64,000 bases of DNA, from positions 52,437,651 through 52,501,650 of the forward strand of contig NC_065571.1 of NCBI RefSeq assembly GCF_937616625.2. Direction: 5' to 3'. A program made the translations under genes and the position numbers. Below, one piece after another: positions 36,719 to 47,939 of the stretch; the first letter of the stretch is position 1, and every line of letters begins with the position of its first letter. This stretch comes from Mercurialis annua. Its lineage: Eukaryota > Streptophyta > Magnoliopsida > Malpighiales > Euphorbiaceae. The notes beneath the pieces were generated by a model. It saw only the letters and a list, made by a program, of their open reading frames with translations. It ran no database searches and had not been told where the DNA came from.

Positions 36719-39700
36719 TTACACTGAGTTGGAACTTCTCAGTTTTTCAATATATTTATACGGAGGAGTAAGGGCTCCTCCATTGGCTATGCAAGCTCTC
36801 CTCAGGTGTGCAGGTAGGCTTGTGATGTCTGATGTGGAAGATAAACTTCCGACAAATTTCGACAGTAATGCTCCAAAATGTTGAGATGCCTTGAAATTGA
36901 TAAGAATGTTAAAATGTAAGAAGTAATATATAATAAATGATAATTATATTAACGTTATACAGAAACTCGTAAATCGGAAATTCGTTCACCTCTTTTGGTA
37001 ATTCTGTTGGAAGATTATCAATAACTGAACATATCAATCCATTTCCCTCCATGTCAGGATGGTATGAATCATTAGCAGGATCATACCTGAAACAGATTTC
37101 TTCAAATGATCAAATGTAAAAATGTACCTTTAAACAAAAGCTTGAGAAATACCTGAAAAAAGGTGAATCTATTGTGGTGGTTTGATTGAGAATCTCTATA
37201 GAGCCTTCCATGTCACAAGTCAAATCAGTAATTGCAGTAAGCGGGCATCCTTTACTTGCAAGATCGCGAAGCTGACGAGTAGTTAATAAACGGGGGAATT
37301 TCTTTTCCCAGTAAATACAATTAACTGCAACAAAATCGAGATATATTATGACTTGTCACTGGAATAGAATTGCAAGACTAAAAGTTTAAAATTATAAAAA
37401 AAAAAAAAAGATTAGAAGTTTATACTTACCAATAACAGATGCATATGGGGCTACTTTCTCATGAAAAATAGGTTTATACTGCTCTGGATTTGCATAATAA
37501 TCAGCCTGCAAGATTAATCATGTTACTGAAGCAATTGAAGCCAAAACCTAAAGCGAAGTTCCAAATTTTTTACCTTGTCAAATTCTTTTGTAGCATCTTT
37601 GTGTTCAACCATGTCTTCAGAGGTAACCTGACAACCGTAAACTCGGAAGATTCTATCTGATGAAGATGGAGGCTGTAGGAAAATAAAACTTCAATTATTT
37701 ATCACTGTTCTGTAGAAAATAAAATTGTGAGTGTATTATGCCTAAGTTATTGCGTACCGTCTCTAGTAGTTCTGGAAGCTTGCTTGGATCAACAAAAGCA
37801 TGAGGAAGGAGCTTGAATATTTCCTGTGCAGCAACAGAACCTGAAGAGCAAACTAGATTTAAAATCTATAATTTCTGCACAATAGTCACAAGTAAATGCC
37901 CATGTTGCACTAAAATTAATTGAGTCCTATTTCATTGTTTTGTTTTTATTTCTAGAAACACTTTGGGCTTCTGAAATTTCATACTTATTAACCTATTCTT
38001 ACAAAGAATATGGATGTTGTCGTTTCCATTTGAGCGTATGCAATTTCAGCATTTCCCTTTCCAGCGTTTCTATTTTCATGCAACATAAGTACATACCAAA
38101 AGCATAATCGATAGCAAATACAGGAATAGGGTGCAGCATCATAATACTACCAAAAGTTCAAGATGTTAAGCAAGGCTCGACAATAATATGGATGCATAAC
38201 CTATTTTTATAAAACAATGCATTTTTTCGCCTTTTTTTATTTCATTGTTTCCCCTTGCAGCATTTTTGTTTTATCATTTTCATTTATGTGCAAATACTAA
38301 AAGCAGAATAGATATCAAAATAGTACCACTTCCGGCGCCGGTAAATACAAAGACAAGAGGACAAATTCCTGATGGTAGTCCATTAGTTGCTATTTCTTCA
38401 CCTACAGAAACTACAGCAGCCTTAGCTGCTGTCAAACTAGTGTACATATAAGTCGCACCCATCGACAGGAAAGGTGTAGAATATCCAAGGTTTAAATACC
38501 CTGAAAAAGTTTCAGCAAATTGAATCAAATCGAACTTCTCTTTAATCAATTTAAAAAGAATGCAGATAATGATTAATGATCATACTCTTTCCTAAGCCTC
38601 CTAACAGGTCAATCATTGCAGCTGCACCTGCAAATTTTCCAAATGCAATAAATCTCTTTTTCTGGTCTCCATCAACAAGCTCATAATCAAAAAGGGTCAC
38701 CCTTTTGGCAAGAATCTGCAAATCATACAGTTAAATAATTAATTAAGCAATTAAACAGAAATTCAAGTTTTATCAAGGATAAATCAGTCTTTAAGTTGAC
38801 TGCATAGTGTATATATATACCTCATCTAACAGGGCCATATTTTCTTTCTGAGCTTTATGGGTGTGCGAGAAAATTGCATAAGCTCTGTCAGGCAAAATGG
38901 TTCCCAGCTACAAACAAATAAAACTCATCAAGAACATCAAAATCATATGCTACGAAAACTTATCGAGTTCTATATTTTAGACATTTGTTTTCCATTTCCT
39001 CTAAAAACGCTCAAGATTTCCCATTCCAGCATTATAACTCATTTAAAAATATCACATATCCGATGACCTAAACACGACCCATTTAAATAATCTTTTCAAA
39101 CATTCAAACACAATGTTAACACAACACGAATTGTTTAACCCGTAACTAATAAACATGTCTTATAGATCATAATTTACACAAGAATATGCTTAACTTGTTT
39201 CCAGTTAAACATATTACAATAATCTATGAAACTTATTATATAAAAATTAAATTTAATTTTACACATAAATTTTGTTAATCTGTATATAAACATTTTGCTG
39301 AATTAAACAGATTTAAACGTGTCATTTTGGAGTAGAGTGTATTAGATGATCTATTTATAGCCTAAACACTATAAACTTAATCCACACCCGCTTAATTTTG
39401 TGTCGTGTTGAGTTCATATCCAAAATTTTCTGCCCTGAATCAGATGTTAACAAAGCAGAGAGGCAGTTACCTTAGGTTTTTTGATGCCCAAAATAAGTCC
39501 ACAGGGAGACAAATCATCGGAAACTTCACAACCAGCTTGTTGATAGAGAGAATTATGATAGATTCGCTTGGTTGAGGGCTGTATTATAATGCGACAAACT
39601 CCATTTTCGCTGTTTCTTGAATCAAGAAGAAGTGTAGCACAGTTCGTCGGGGTTAGCGGTGATCTTCTTTCCCATTTGTTAGAAGTTTCTGCAAGAATTC

Positions 39701-39722
39701 CCACAACTCCATTCCCTAACAT
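36719..39722 (-). CDS. Monofunctional lysine-ketoglutarate reductase (LKR-only paralogue)
   Basis: Ten exons (39722-39471, 38907-38821, 38715-38586, 38500-38327, 37840-37758, 37672-37574, 37505-37430, 37324-37153, 37086-36990, 36889-36719) encode 446 aa. Exon lengths follow the full LKR/SDH gene almost exactly (252/249, 87/87, 130/130, 174/174, 83/83, 99/117, 76/76, 172/172, 97/97). Conserved LKR blocks are present (MLGNGVVGILAE, GLPSGICPLVFVFTG, YWEKKFPRLL). Exon 10 up to the ancestral donor is 167 nt in both genes. Here the donor reads TCA GT|GTAAGC, and reading on gives TCA GTG TAA: the stop overlaps the splice site. No SDH exons follow. The reading frame is otherwise open, so it likely makes a free LKR; a dying duplicate is the alternative. 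Confidence 0.9.
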
Positions 39723-40012
39723 TCTTGATTTTAATTGTTTTAAAATTTATTTGTGCCTATAAATGCATAAACTGCATAGAAGTAGCGACCAAATTCAGGT
39801 TCTGGATTAGGCTGGCAAATGGTGATGAAAGATTTGGCGGCCTAACGTAGTGGTTTAGGTAGGCATGGGAAGTTGCTTCAGTGGCTTCTTTTAGTAGTGA
39901 AATTAAGCTGGTTTAAAATAAAAGAGATTATTCTAATGTTTGGAATTTTTAAATTGTCGCCGTCGCTATTATTGTTGCTGCTGCTGTTGTTGATAAGAAA
40001 AGGATATACTGT
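39723..40012. other. Upstream region of the LKR-only gene
   Basis: Likely promoter and leader of the LKR-only gene (minus strand). A GCT/GTT trinucleotide run occurs near 39970-39995. Confidence 0.45.
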
Positions 40013-40526
40013 TTTCGGAAAGGCTTAATCACTCAAAAACCCCTCACCTTTAAACTTTCCACCCCGACGTTGAAAATTTGTCAATTTTACCCACTTTTGA
40101 ATTTTCCGTTTTCAATTGTACCCCAATATTTTAATTTTTGTTAATTTTTTTACTTAAATGATGAAATCATTCAATTAATTAAGTCTAAACATGAAATTAA
40201 ATTCTTTTTTATTCAAAAAAGTACAAATAAGTCCTTTATTTTTAAAAACTAACTAAAAACCATAATCAAATTAACACTAATTTAAATTCTTAATTAATTT
40301 AAATAAATTTAAATAAATTTTAAAAATATACAATAAATATATGCGAGACATGGAGAATGTTTTAAACAAATTTCCAAACGCAAAAGACGTTAATTTAATT
40401 TTTCAGGGTACAATTGAAACAAGAAAATGCAAAATATGGTAAAATTGATAAATTTTCAACGTCAGGGTATGATTGAAAAGGGGCTAAAAGGTCGGGGTTT
40501 TTTTAAGACATTAGACCTTTCGGAAA
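40013..40526. mobile_element. Mutator-type MITE 1 of a cluster
   Basis: Body 40022-40517 (496 bp). The ends are inverted, ggcttaatcactcaaaaacc on the left against ggtctaatgtcttaaaaaaa on the right (reverse-complemented), with further matching such as gacgttgaaaattt inside. Flanking 9-bp repeat TTTCGGAAA at 40013-40021 and 40518-40526. Non-coding. Confidence 0.8.
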
Positions 40527-40529
40527 TAG

Positions 40530-40895
40530 TTTTCTATAGGCCAAATGTCGTAAAAAGGCTAAACCTTTTACGAAAATTTTATAAAAGTTCTGATCTTTTA
40601 ATTTTGTCGATTTTGACCAAAAACTGATTATTTGGTTTCACAAAAGTCCTGATCTTTCAATTTTGTCAATTTTGGCCAAAAATAGAATATTTGGTTTCAC
40701 AAAAATCCTGACCTTTCAATATATGTGCATGCCACGTAGGCGCCCCATAGGCAAAATTGAAAACAAATTGAGAGTTGGCCACAATTGAAACCAAATAATC
40801 TGTTTTTGGTCAAAATCGAAAAAATTAAAAAGTCAGGACTTTGTGAAACTTTTATGAAAGATTTGGCCTTTTTACAATATTTTACCTTTTCTATA
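40530..40895. mobile_element. Mutator-type MITE 2 of a cluster
   Basis: Body 40539-40886 (348 bp). The ends are ggccaaatgtcgtaaaaagg and, reverse-complemented, ggtaaaatattgtaaaaagg; the arms match over most of the element. Flanking 9-bp repeat TTTTCTATA at 40530-40538 and 40887-40895. It starts 4 bases after the TSD of MITE 1. Confidence 0.8.
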
Positions 40896-41340
40896 TATGA
40901 AAAATTATTTTACTAAAATATATTCTTTCCGAGTTAAATTGATAAATAATTAAGGATAAATTTATATACTAAAAAATTTTAAACTTTCTTAATAGAAAAG
41001 TTAATTTATAAAAAAAATTATTTAACAGAATAATAATTTTATTTATAATTTTTTTATTCTCTTCGAAATATTCCGGTATATGAATGAGTGTCTATAATTT
41101 GAATAAAATAAAATAGTAATAGTCAATGATAAAGTATATATTAATTTTTTTTAATTTTTTTATTTCAGGTACTAAATAAAAATGATGCAAAAAACCCTTT
41201 GTTTTTTTTAGTCCTTTTAATTAATTTTTTGACACTTGATATATAAAGTTTTCAGTTATTTATCTAGTTTTGTGAAGGGTGATGAAATTTTTGTGGGCTT
41301 AAATGGCTCTTCCTTCCATCTTCTTCTTCTTCTACCCAAC
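40896..41340. other. Intergenic AT-rich DNA between MITEs
   Basis: No gene. Contains cttcttcttc runs near 41320. Confidence 0.4.
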
Positions 41341-41639
41341 ATACTAAATAGGGATGTACATTGAGTTTGAACCAAACCGAATTTTTTAGATTTTAAAAAC
41401 CAAACCAAACTAAAATTTTAGAGAAAGAAAATATTTCAAACTGAACCGAACTGAACTGGTCGATTTATTCGGTTATTTCGGTTCGGTTTACAGATAAAAC
41501 AATGAGAAATTTTTTTACACTCAAAACCAAACCGCATCGGCCAACGGAAATTTATATACAATTTTCAACCGAACCGAATTTGTTGGTTTCAGTTTAATTT
41601 TTCGGTTTCGGTTCTATTTTGCACACCCCTAATACTAAA
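41341..41639. mobile_element. hAT-type MITE with perfect 8-bp TSD
   Basis: Body 41349-41631 (283 bp). Ends are tagggatgtaca and tgcacacccct(a). Flanking ATACTAAA at 41341-41348 and 41632-41639 is a perfect 8-bp duplication. The interior is rich in ggttcggttt / aaccgaacc words that form internal hairpins. Confidence 0.85.
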
Positions 41640-41676
41640 CCCTAACTTTCTACTTATACTACCAGCAATAGGCCCA

Positions 41677-42079
41677 CCCTTTAAATGGCCTAATTACTTA
41701 AAAACAACCCACTTTGTAACTTTTTTTCATTTATACCATGACCTAGGAAAATTTTCAATTGTACCCTATTTCTGATTTTTATATTTCATTTGTACCCCAA
41801 AATTAAAAAATTTGATAATTTAATCAATTTAAGGATGAAAATATTATAAACAAAATACATAAATGATTAATATTAACGTTTCATCATAATATATGTTAAA
41901 AATGAAGGACTAATTTAAACTTTTTTTTTAAAAAAAAATAGGTCAATTCAACTCATTAGGATAGAGATGAAACATAAAAATCAAAAATAGGGTACAAATG
42001 AAAATTTTCCTAGGTCATGGTATAAATGAAAAAAAGTTATAAGGTAGGTGGTTTTTAAGTAATTAGGCCCCCTTTAAAT
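41677..42079. mobile_element. Mutator-type MITE 3 of a cluster
   Basis: Body 41687-42069 (383 bp). The arms start ggcctaattacttaaaaac and match as inverted repeats for about 100 bp. Flanking 10-bp repeat CCCTTTAAAT at 41677-41686 and 42070-42079. Terminal sequence resembles MITE 1 (ggcttaatcactcaaaaacc), so they are likely one family. Confidence 0.85.
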
Positions 42080-42159
42080 TTATCATCTTTTACAAATAAA
42101 AGATATTTATTATAAATATTTCAGTTTTTTTTGCTATATTTTTTTAATTTTTCTACCTT

Positions 42160-42490
42160 ATGTAGGTGTTCATGTTCTCTATGGATGACGCTTATGGTAG
42201 AGATTGTCTAAATTCGATTTGAGGATCGGTTTACGGTTTTAGAACATATTTAAATATTTGCAATGTATTAAAATTTTAGATTTTTATATGTTGCAAGTTT
42301 TTACATTTGTAGTTTTTATAATATTTGTAATTGTATTTGGGTGACCTTTGATGGCAGTATAGCCCTATTCGATGACGGTTTTTACCGCTCTCATCATATC
42401 CTCTATAGTCGTTTACTCAATGTGTTGAGAAATCGTTCATATTTGTAATTTTTGTTATTATTAATGAAAGTTTTAGCATTTAAAAAAATG
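42160..42490 (+). mobile_element. Possible LINE 3' end
   Basis: The stretch ends with attattaatgaaagttttagc followed by an A-rich tail, a pattern seen at 3' ends of plant LINEs. No coding part remains. Weak call. Confidence 0.3.
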
Positions 42491-43579
42491 GTAAAAAAAT
42501 AGAAGGACTTACATGTTGTTTTTGAATAACTTAAAGAGTTTTTATTTATGCCTAAAATATAAATTCCTCATTAATAAATAAAGCCAAAATAATTTTTAAA
42601 TCTAAACATTTGCATCCTTTATCTATCACCACCAAACAAATTTATTTTTATAATTATATCTAATTTGAATTTTACCAAAATTTTAAATGTTACTTTTAAG
42701 TATAAGTATTTATATTTTTTATCAATTACGATCAACATTCCTGACAATTATTTTTAGAAGGTAGATAATATTTTGTAAAATTTAGTCGTAAATAATGGAC
42801 GCAAAAATTTGAATCAAAAATGACACTCAAAGTTTTTGACATGGTTGCAATTTATTTTTTCAAATTGAACATAATTATAAAAATTGTAAAAAATAATCAT
42901 AATTGATAAAAAAAATATAAAAGCTTGAATTTAAAAAATTATTAGGTCAATAAATGATAATCAAAATATATATAAACCAACAAAAAAATAAATCTATCTT
43001 CAGTTAACATTCAGGTGATGTTCTCTTTTATTTTCTCTAAAATAATTCTAGCTGCCTATAAATTTCTTATTATTTTTTATTCGACTGGTGTTAATGGTTT
43101 ACTTTTTTCGTTGACGGAAGTCATCTATTTTTTCTATATTACTTTAAGTTCATAAATTATAATAAATAACCAACTTTTTTTACCATTTTTGTTATTATTG
43201 GAGTAAATTTTATCGACGAAACGCATATCAATTTCAGTTTTTCATAAATTAATAAAGACAGATCGAAAATCTTTTAACAATAAAGATGACATCGTTTAAT
43301 AATTATAATAATTTTTTTAACGTTGTTTTTATTGTTTGTTGTTATTATTTTGTAAAAAATTTATTATCTTTTCTTTATGAAGGGTTTAAGTGATGGTTGA
43401 ACAAGAAATAATGTATGTATTTTGTTGAAATAAAGATATTAGCAAAAGAATTGATAATTTAGCTTTTGTTTTTGTAAGTAAATTTGTAAATCAGAGTGTA
43501 TGATACCGTAAATTGTCTGTTCTATATTATATAATCAATTTTAATTTTAATTTTTTAATTTTTTTACGATTGTCTAAGA
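42491..43579. other. Intergenic AT-rich DNA
   Basis: No gene or bounded repeat recognised. Confidence 0.4.
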
Positions 43580-44034
43580 AGCACGGAAACTTCGATAAAG
43601 TTGTGTTTCCCGTTTCGGAAACGTTTCGGAAACCAGAAACTCTTGGACACCCGTACGAAACGTTTCGGGCCGTTTCTGTAAATAATAAAAATTAAAATTT
43701 GTAAAAAATTTAAAATTATTACCCACAAATAAAAAAATCTAACTAGTTACCCATAAATTTTACATTCGCATTGCCCACAATACAACAAATATACTTATTT
43801 GTGTTGAATTGTATTATATTTTTTATATATTTATAAAATTTTAAATATTTAGTACATCAAATTGAATTATTTTGTTAATTATCATAAATATTTAAATAAT
43901 ATTTTTATAAATATATCCCTAAATTTTTGTTATTTACACGTTTCCCCCACGTTTCGTGTCCTTCATTTTGAAAAACTTTCGTTTCCCCGTGTCCGTTTCG
44001 TATCGTTTTCGTTTCCCGTTTCCGTTTCCGTGCT
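43580..44034. mobile_element. hAT-like MITE with cgtttc-rich ends
   Basis: Ends agcacggaaac and gtttccgtgct are a perfect inverted pair. Next to them are clusters of cgtttcggaaacg-type palindromes. I found no clear target-site duplication, so the superfamily is uncertain. Confidence 0.5.
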
Positions 44035-44199
44035 ACATATGCTGCCAATGCTTGAGAAAACAGAGAAAAAAAAACCGCCTCTAACAAACTCTAAAAAAAC
44101 TACACACACTTAACAACAGGTTAAGCTGATAAAACAAAGAAAGGAATACTATTTCATGTCTACTTGCAGATAAAAGTTTTAACTTATTAGCTTAATCAG

Positions 44200-46800
44200 T
44201 CTACCAATTGCAGCAGGGTGAGGAGCTGGCCAAGGACCAGCATGGCAAATATATAAGATGTTTCAGTTCATAGCTGTAATAATTGAATGCAATACCTTTG
44301 CACCATCAAGAGATTGGCAGTCCATAGCTGCAATTGCCACCTATTCATATATTGTCCATTCTACACCAAGAAATGAGTACATGCGAGTTAGAAATAAAAG
44401 GCCGTAACTGCACAAAAAAGAAGGATGGAAGTTGGGAAAAAATTGAATTTACCTAGAGTTAATCCTAATATACCAAACCCTAATCCTAACGCTATATATA
44501 CTAAACCCTACATATACTAAACCCTAACCCTAAACCCTAAAATCCTAACCCTAACCCTAAATATACTAAGCCCTAACCCTAAATATACTAAACCCTATAC
44601 CTTAATCTTAACCCTACATATACTAAACACTAACCATAAAGATACTAAACCCTATTCATAACCCTAACCCTAAACATACTAACCTTAAACCATAATCCTA
44701 ACCCTTATAAGTATACTAAAACCCTATTCATAACCCTCTAAACCCTAGTTGTACACAAAATATAACTACAAAAATTTCATAATAATCATACAATTCAATA
44801 ACGATAAAACCAAACTTTACAATTATAAATCAAAAATATATAATTGAAATTCAAAAAGAAGAAGAAAGAGCACTTATCTTTGTGTTTGTTCCTGACATGG
44901 AGATTAAAACCATTAACCAAACTACTTTAGTATATAGTAGACAATGTAAGATAATAACACATCCTACAAAATGAAGAAAAGTTTTTTTAGGCTGCCCGGA
45001 TCCAGCTGAAAAACAGATAAGTCAATACTCAGTTTCGGTTAAGGCATAGAAAAAAACCGGGAAGTCCACCTACTGTCTCTGAGCAAAGGCGAGAAAGACA
45101 TAAATGATCAATCTGAGAGTAAATTCACAAACTTAATAGCCTTGTTAGAATAAAAACAATGAGAACATGAAAGTTTATTTGGAGATTAAACATATATATA
45201 CATACCTTTGATAGTTTAATCTTGTTCTCTGAACAATATCTTTGAAACCCCTGTTATAAAAGGGGTAAATACTGAGATCAAAAAGATTTCAAAATTAATG
45301 TAATGAGCAAATATAAAACACTAAACGTCAAATTCTATAAGAGAAACTGACGTTTCTAGTGTTTTTGTATTTTTTAATTTTTTGGGTAGTTATTGTTTAT
45401 TTTATCAGTAAGTATATAAGTTACGTAGTTCTATAATCATGCAATTCCATAAAATGGAACTAAAATTATAGTTAGAATTATGTAATTCAGAATTAAGAAA
45501 AGGGGAAAAATACTTACATTCGTGCTTCTTATTTCTTAAAAATTGGAAATCAAAATTGACAATATCTACCTCTTGGTTGTCTGATACAGAACATAAAATT
45601 TGGTATCTGAACTGCAGCTGCTTCATATAGGTTCAAGGATTTGTTTCAAACTCAAATTTACTCGAGAAATCTGCATTTTAGAAACATATAAGCATTGGAA
45701 AATAAATTGAACAACATAAGTATGAATCTAGCAAGACTAATACTAACCTTTGCAAGAATATATGACCATCAAATAACAGTATGATAAGTCTGCTGTTTAA
45801 AGACTTGTAGTACCTGGAAGATGAAAAATAAATATAAAAAGAAAATTTCATAATGCCTGGATGCTGAACACTTCATAATGTGGCAAGAGGCACTCTTCGC
45901 AAAATTAAAAATATAAACTGAATTAAAAAACCTATCGAATAGAGTGCGGGCATTACATTTCCACCCAATCATTTGGCTAGCTACTTAAAATAGCATTTCA
46001 ATACAGACAACAAAATACTTTCAAACCAAGCTACAGTTTAAAATAACAACTTTTGAAATCAAAGATAACAACAAGATGGAAGCAGAATAAGCTTGTCTTA
46101 CCTTGGGATCGTCATGATCATTTAGGGATGGTTCAACGACAGCTTTATCTGACCAAGACTCAAAATGGTAATTCTGCTTCAGAAAGCACCCGTTGATCCG
46201 AAGGAAACAAGCTTCAAATCTGCATCTTCAATGAAATTAGTTGTAACAATTGAATGCAATACCTTTGCAACATCAAGAGATTGGCAGTCTATAGCTGCAA
46301 TTGCCACCTATTCATATAGTGCCCATTCTACACCAAGAAAAGAGCGCATGCGAGTTAGAATCTGAGACAGCATATTCTTCTCTTTGAGGTCCCCATCATG
46401 ACGTTGTATCCTCAGTTCAGTCTCTAGCTGCTGCTCACGTTCATGAAGACAGTCTCTTCCACTAATCGTCGTTGAAAGGCAGCTTCTATCAGTGAAGCTA
46501 CCTCTTCTATTTTGCCTCTTCTCTCTTACCTCTTCTCTCCTCTAGCAATGCCTATAATATTTCTCTCTCTCACTGCTCTATTTCTTGAAGGATCATTTTG
46601 TTCTTCTTCCTTTGCTCAAGTTCAAAAGCATGCCTCTTCTGCTCAGCCTCTTCTCTTTTCTTCTGTTGCTGCAGCTTTCTTGATGAAAACTCTCGTTCCA
46701 TTTCCAGTATGGAGTTCTTGTTCTTCCTTCCTCTTCTCGATAACTAATTTATGAGCAAGAAGTCTCTTACTATTTCCCTGTAAAAGAAGAAAATTACAGT
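44200..46800 (-). pseudogene. Left end of the chimeric array: coiled-coil and unidentified exon fragments
   Basis: Two related copies of one fragment lie at about 44290-44400 and 46230-46390. On the minus strand they read as a short coding tail ending SFLGVEWA(L/T)IYE-stop, followed by an exon-like VAIAA(M/I)DCQSLD. Upstream at about 46390-46780 is a charged segment (EMEREFSSRKLQQQKKREE) expected to be a coiled coil, broken by stops. The same segment recurs at 52150-52450 and 58690-59130. I do not recognise the parent protein. Sequence at 45340-46140 is a diverged duplicate of 50110-50850. Confidence 0.5.
44466..44748. repeat. Degenerate interstitial telomere-like repeats
   Basis: Many CCCTAA/CCCTAAA units (complement of plant TTTAGGG) occur, mixed with an atatacta spacer that recurs about every 20 bases. 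Units are imperfect, and non-telomeric sequence continues on both sides, so this is an internal tract, not a chromosome end. Confidence 0.8.
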
Positions 46801-47116
46801 CGGTCAAATGCAAAATCCAGATATCCAAACCAACAAAACTATATGATGAGAAGAAAAAGGCAGACATGCCATTCAAATTCCATTGGCTTTCAAAGAACAC
46901 GTCTATAACTTCCAGTCATGGTGGTTATTGAGAATTCCCTGCAAAAAAAAGAAAAATGAGCAACTTCCAATAGGGTGGGGGAGAGAGAGAGGGAAAGAAA
47001 CCTATTATCATTACATGTATAAGGATAGTGTTGGTTCAATACTTGATAATTAACATCGCAACTCTCAGCCACATTAATAGAAACCTGCTCAAAACAAATA
47101 AAATCATAATCATCAA

Positions 47117-47515
47117 AGCTCAAACATCATGGCGTGCTCTAATTCCTCTCGGAAGCAAGTTGAAACTCTGGCATTCTCTTTGGGACACCACCATTTGGGA
47201 GTTGTGGAAATGCAGAAACAAAAGGTTATACAATCATAAGTCATCGGAGGTCGAAGATGTTGTGTTTAGATGCTTAACTACGGCTGGGTTCTATGTCAAG
47301 TGTAATGATTCTAGCTTTTCTTATTCGGGTTTAGAATTTTATAGGAACCCGGATTGTATTCTTTTTCATTGATGTATCTCCGTTCTTGCCTCCTTCTTGA
47401 GTTGTAGCCTTTAGCGTGCCTTTTCTCAAAGGTCACTTTTGTGCGAAAGCTTAAGTTTCAGAGTTTTTTTAGCCACTTCTCGTGGCTCTTTAATACAAAT
47501 TTATTCATAAAAAAA
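47117..47515 (+). mobile_element. 5'-truncated LINE (reverse transcriptase C-terminal remnant)
   Basis: An open stretch reads SLWDTTIWELWKCRNKRLYN, a typical C-terminal region of plant LINE polyproteins (zf-RVT type). After the stop at 47372 comes a 3' UTR and an A-rich tail ending near 47515. The short word atcaaag on both sides may be a target-site duplication. Orientation is opposite to the array around it. Confidence 0.65.
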
Positions 47516-47939
47516 AAGAAGAAGATCAAAGACCACCTTGTGAATGTGAATATAATAGGACCCCTTATTTCCCTAGAACGTAATGCATTCTAAATTGAAA
47601 ATTTCAGAGCAGTCAAACTCCTAAGCTTTGTACTTCCTGAACATAGAATAATTATAACAGTGAAATTTATGCACCTTGTTTGTACTGAGGTGTTGAGTCC
47701 AGCCCAACACTCTTTCCTGTTAAATAAAGACTTCAAGATGACTAACAAAAATGTCAGGACATTTTTCTCTTTTGTTGTTCCAAAAAACCCTTTTCCTAGA
47801 GAAAAGAATATAAATTACTAAAAAAAAACATGTTAGCTAATTCTGTAAGAACATTAATCTAACATATAAAAGACAAAATATTGTAGGCCCAACATAAAAA
47901 AAGCCGTGTAGAAAATGATAGAAGATAACTCACTACAGC

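Noticed and set aside
44466..44748. A true telomere
   Set aside because: Units are degenerate and unique sequence continues for tens of kilobases on both sides.
47028..47372. ORF of 114 codons on the plus strand
   Set aside because: Its second half is a LINE reverse transcriptase tail followed by an A-rich end; it is a truncated retroelement, not a gene.
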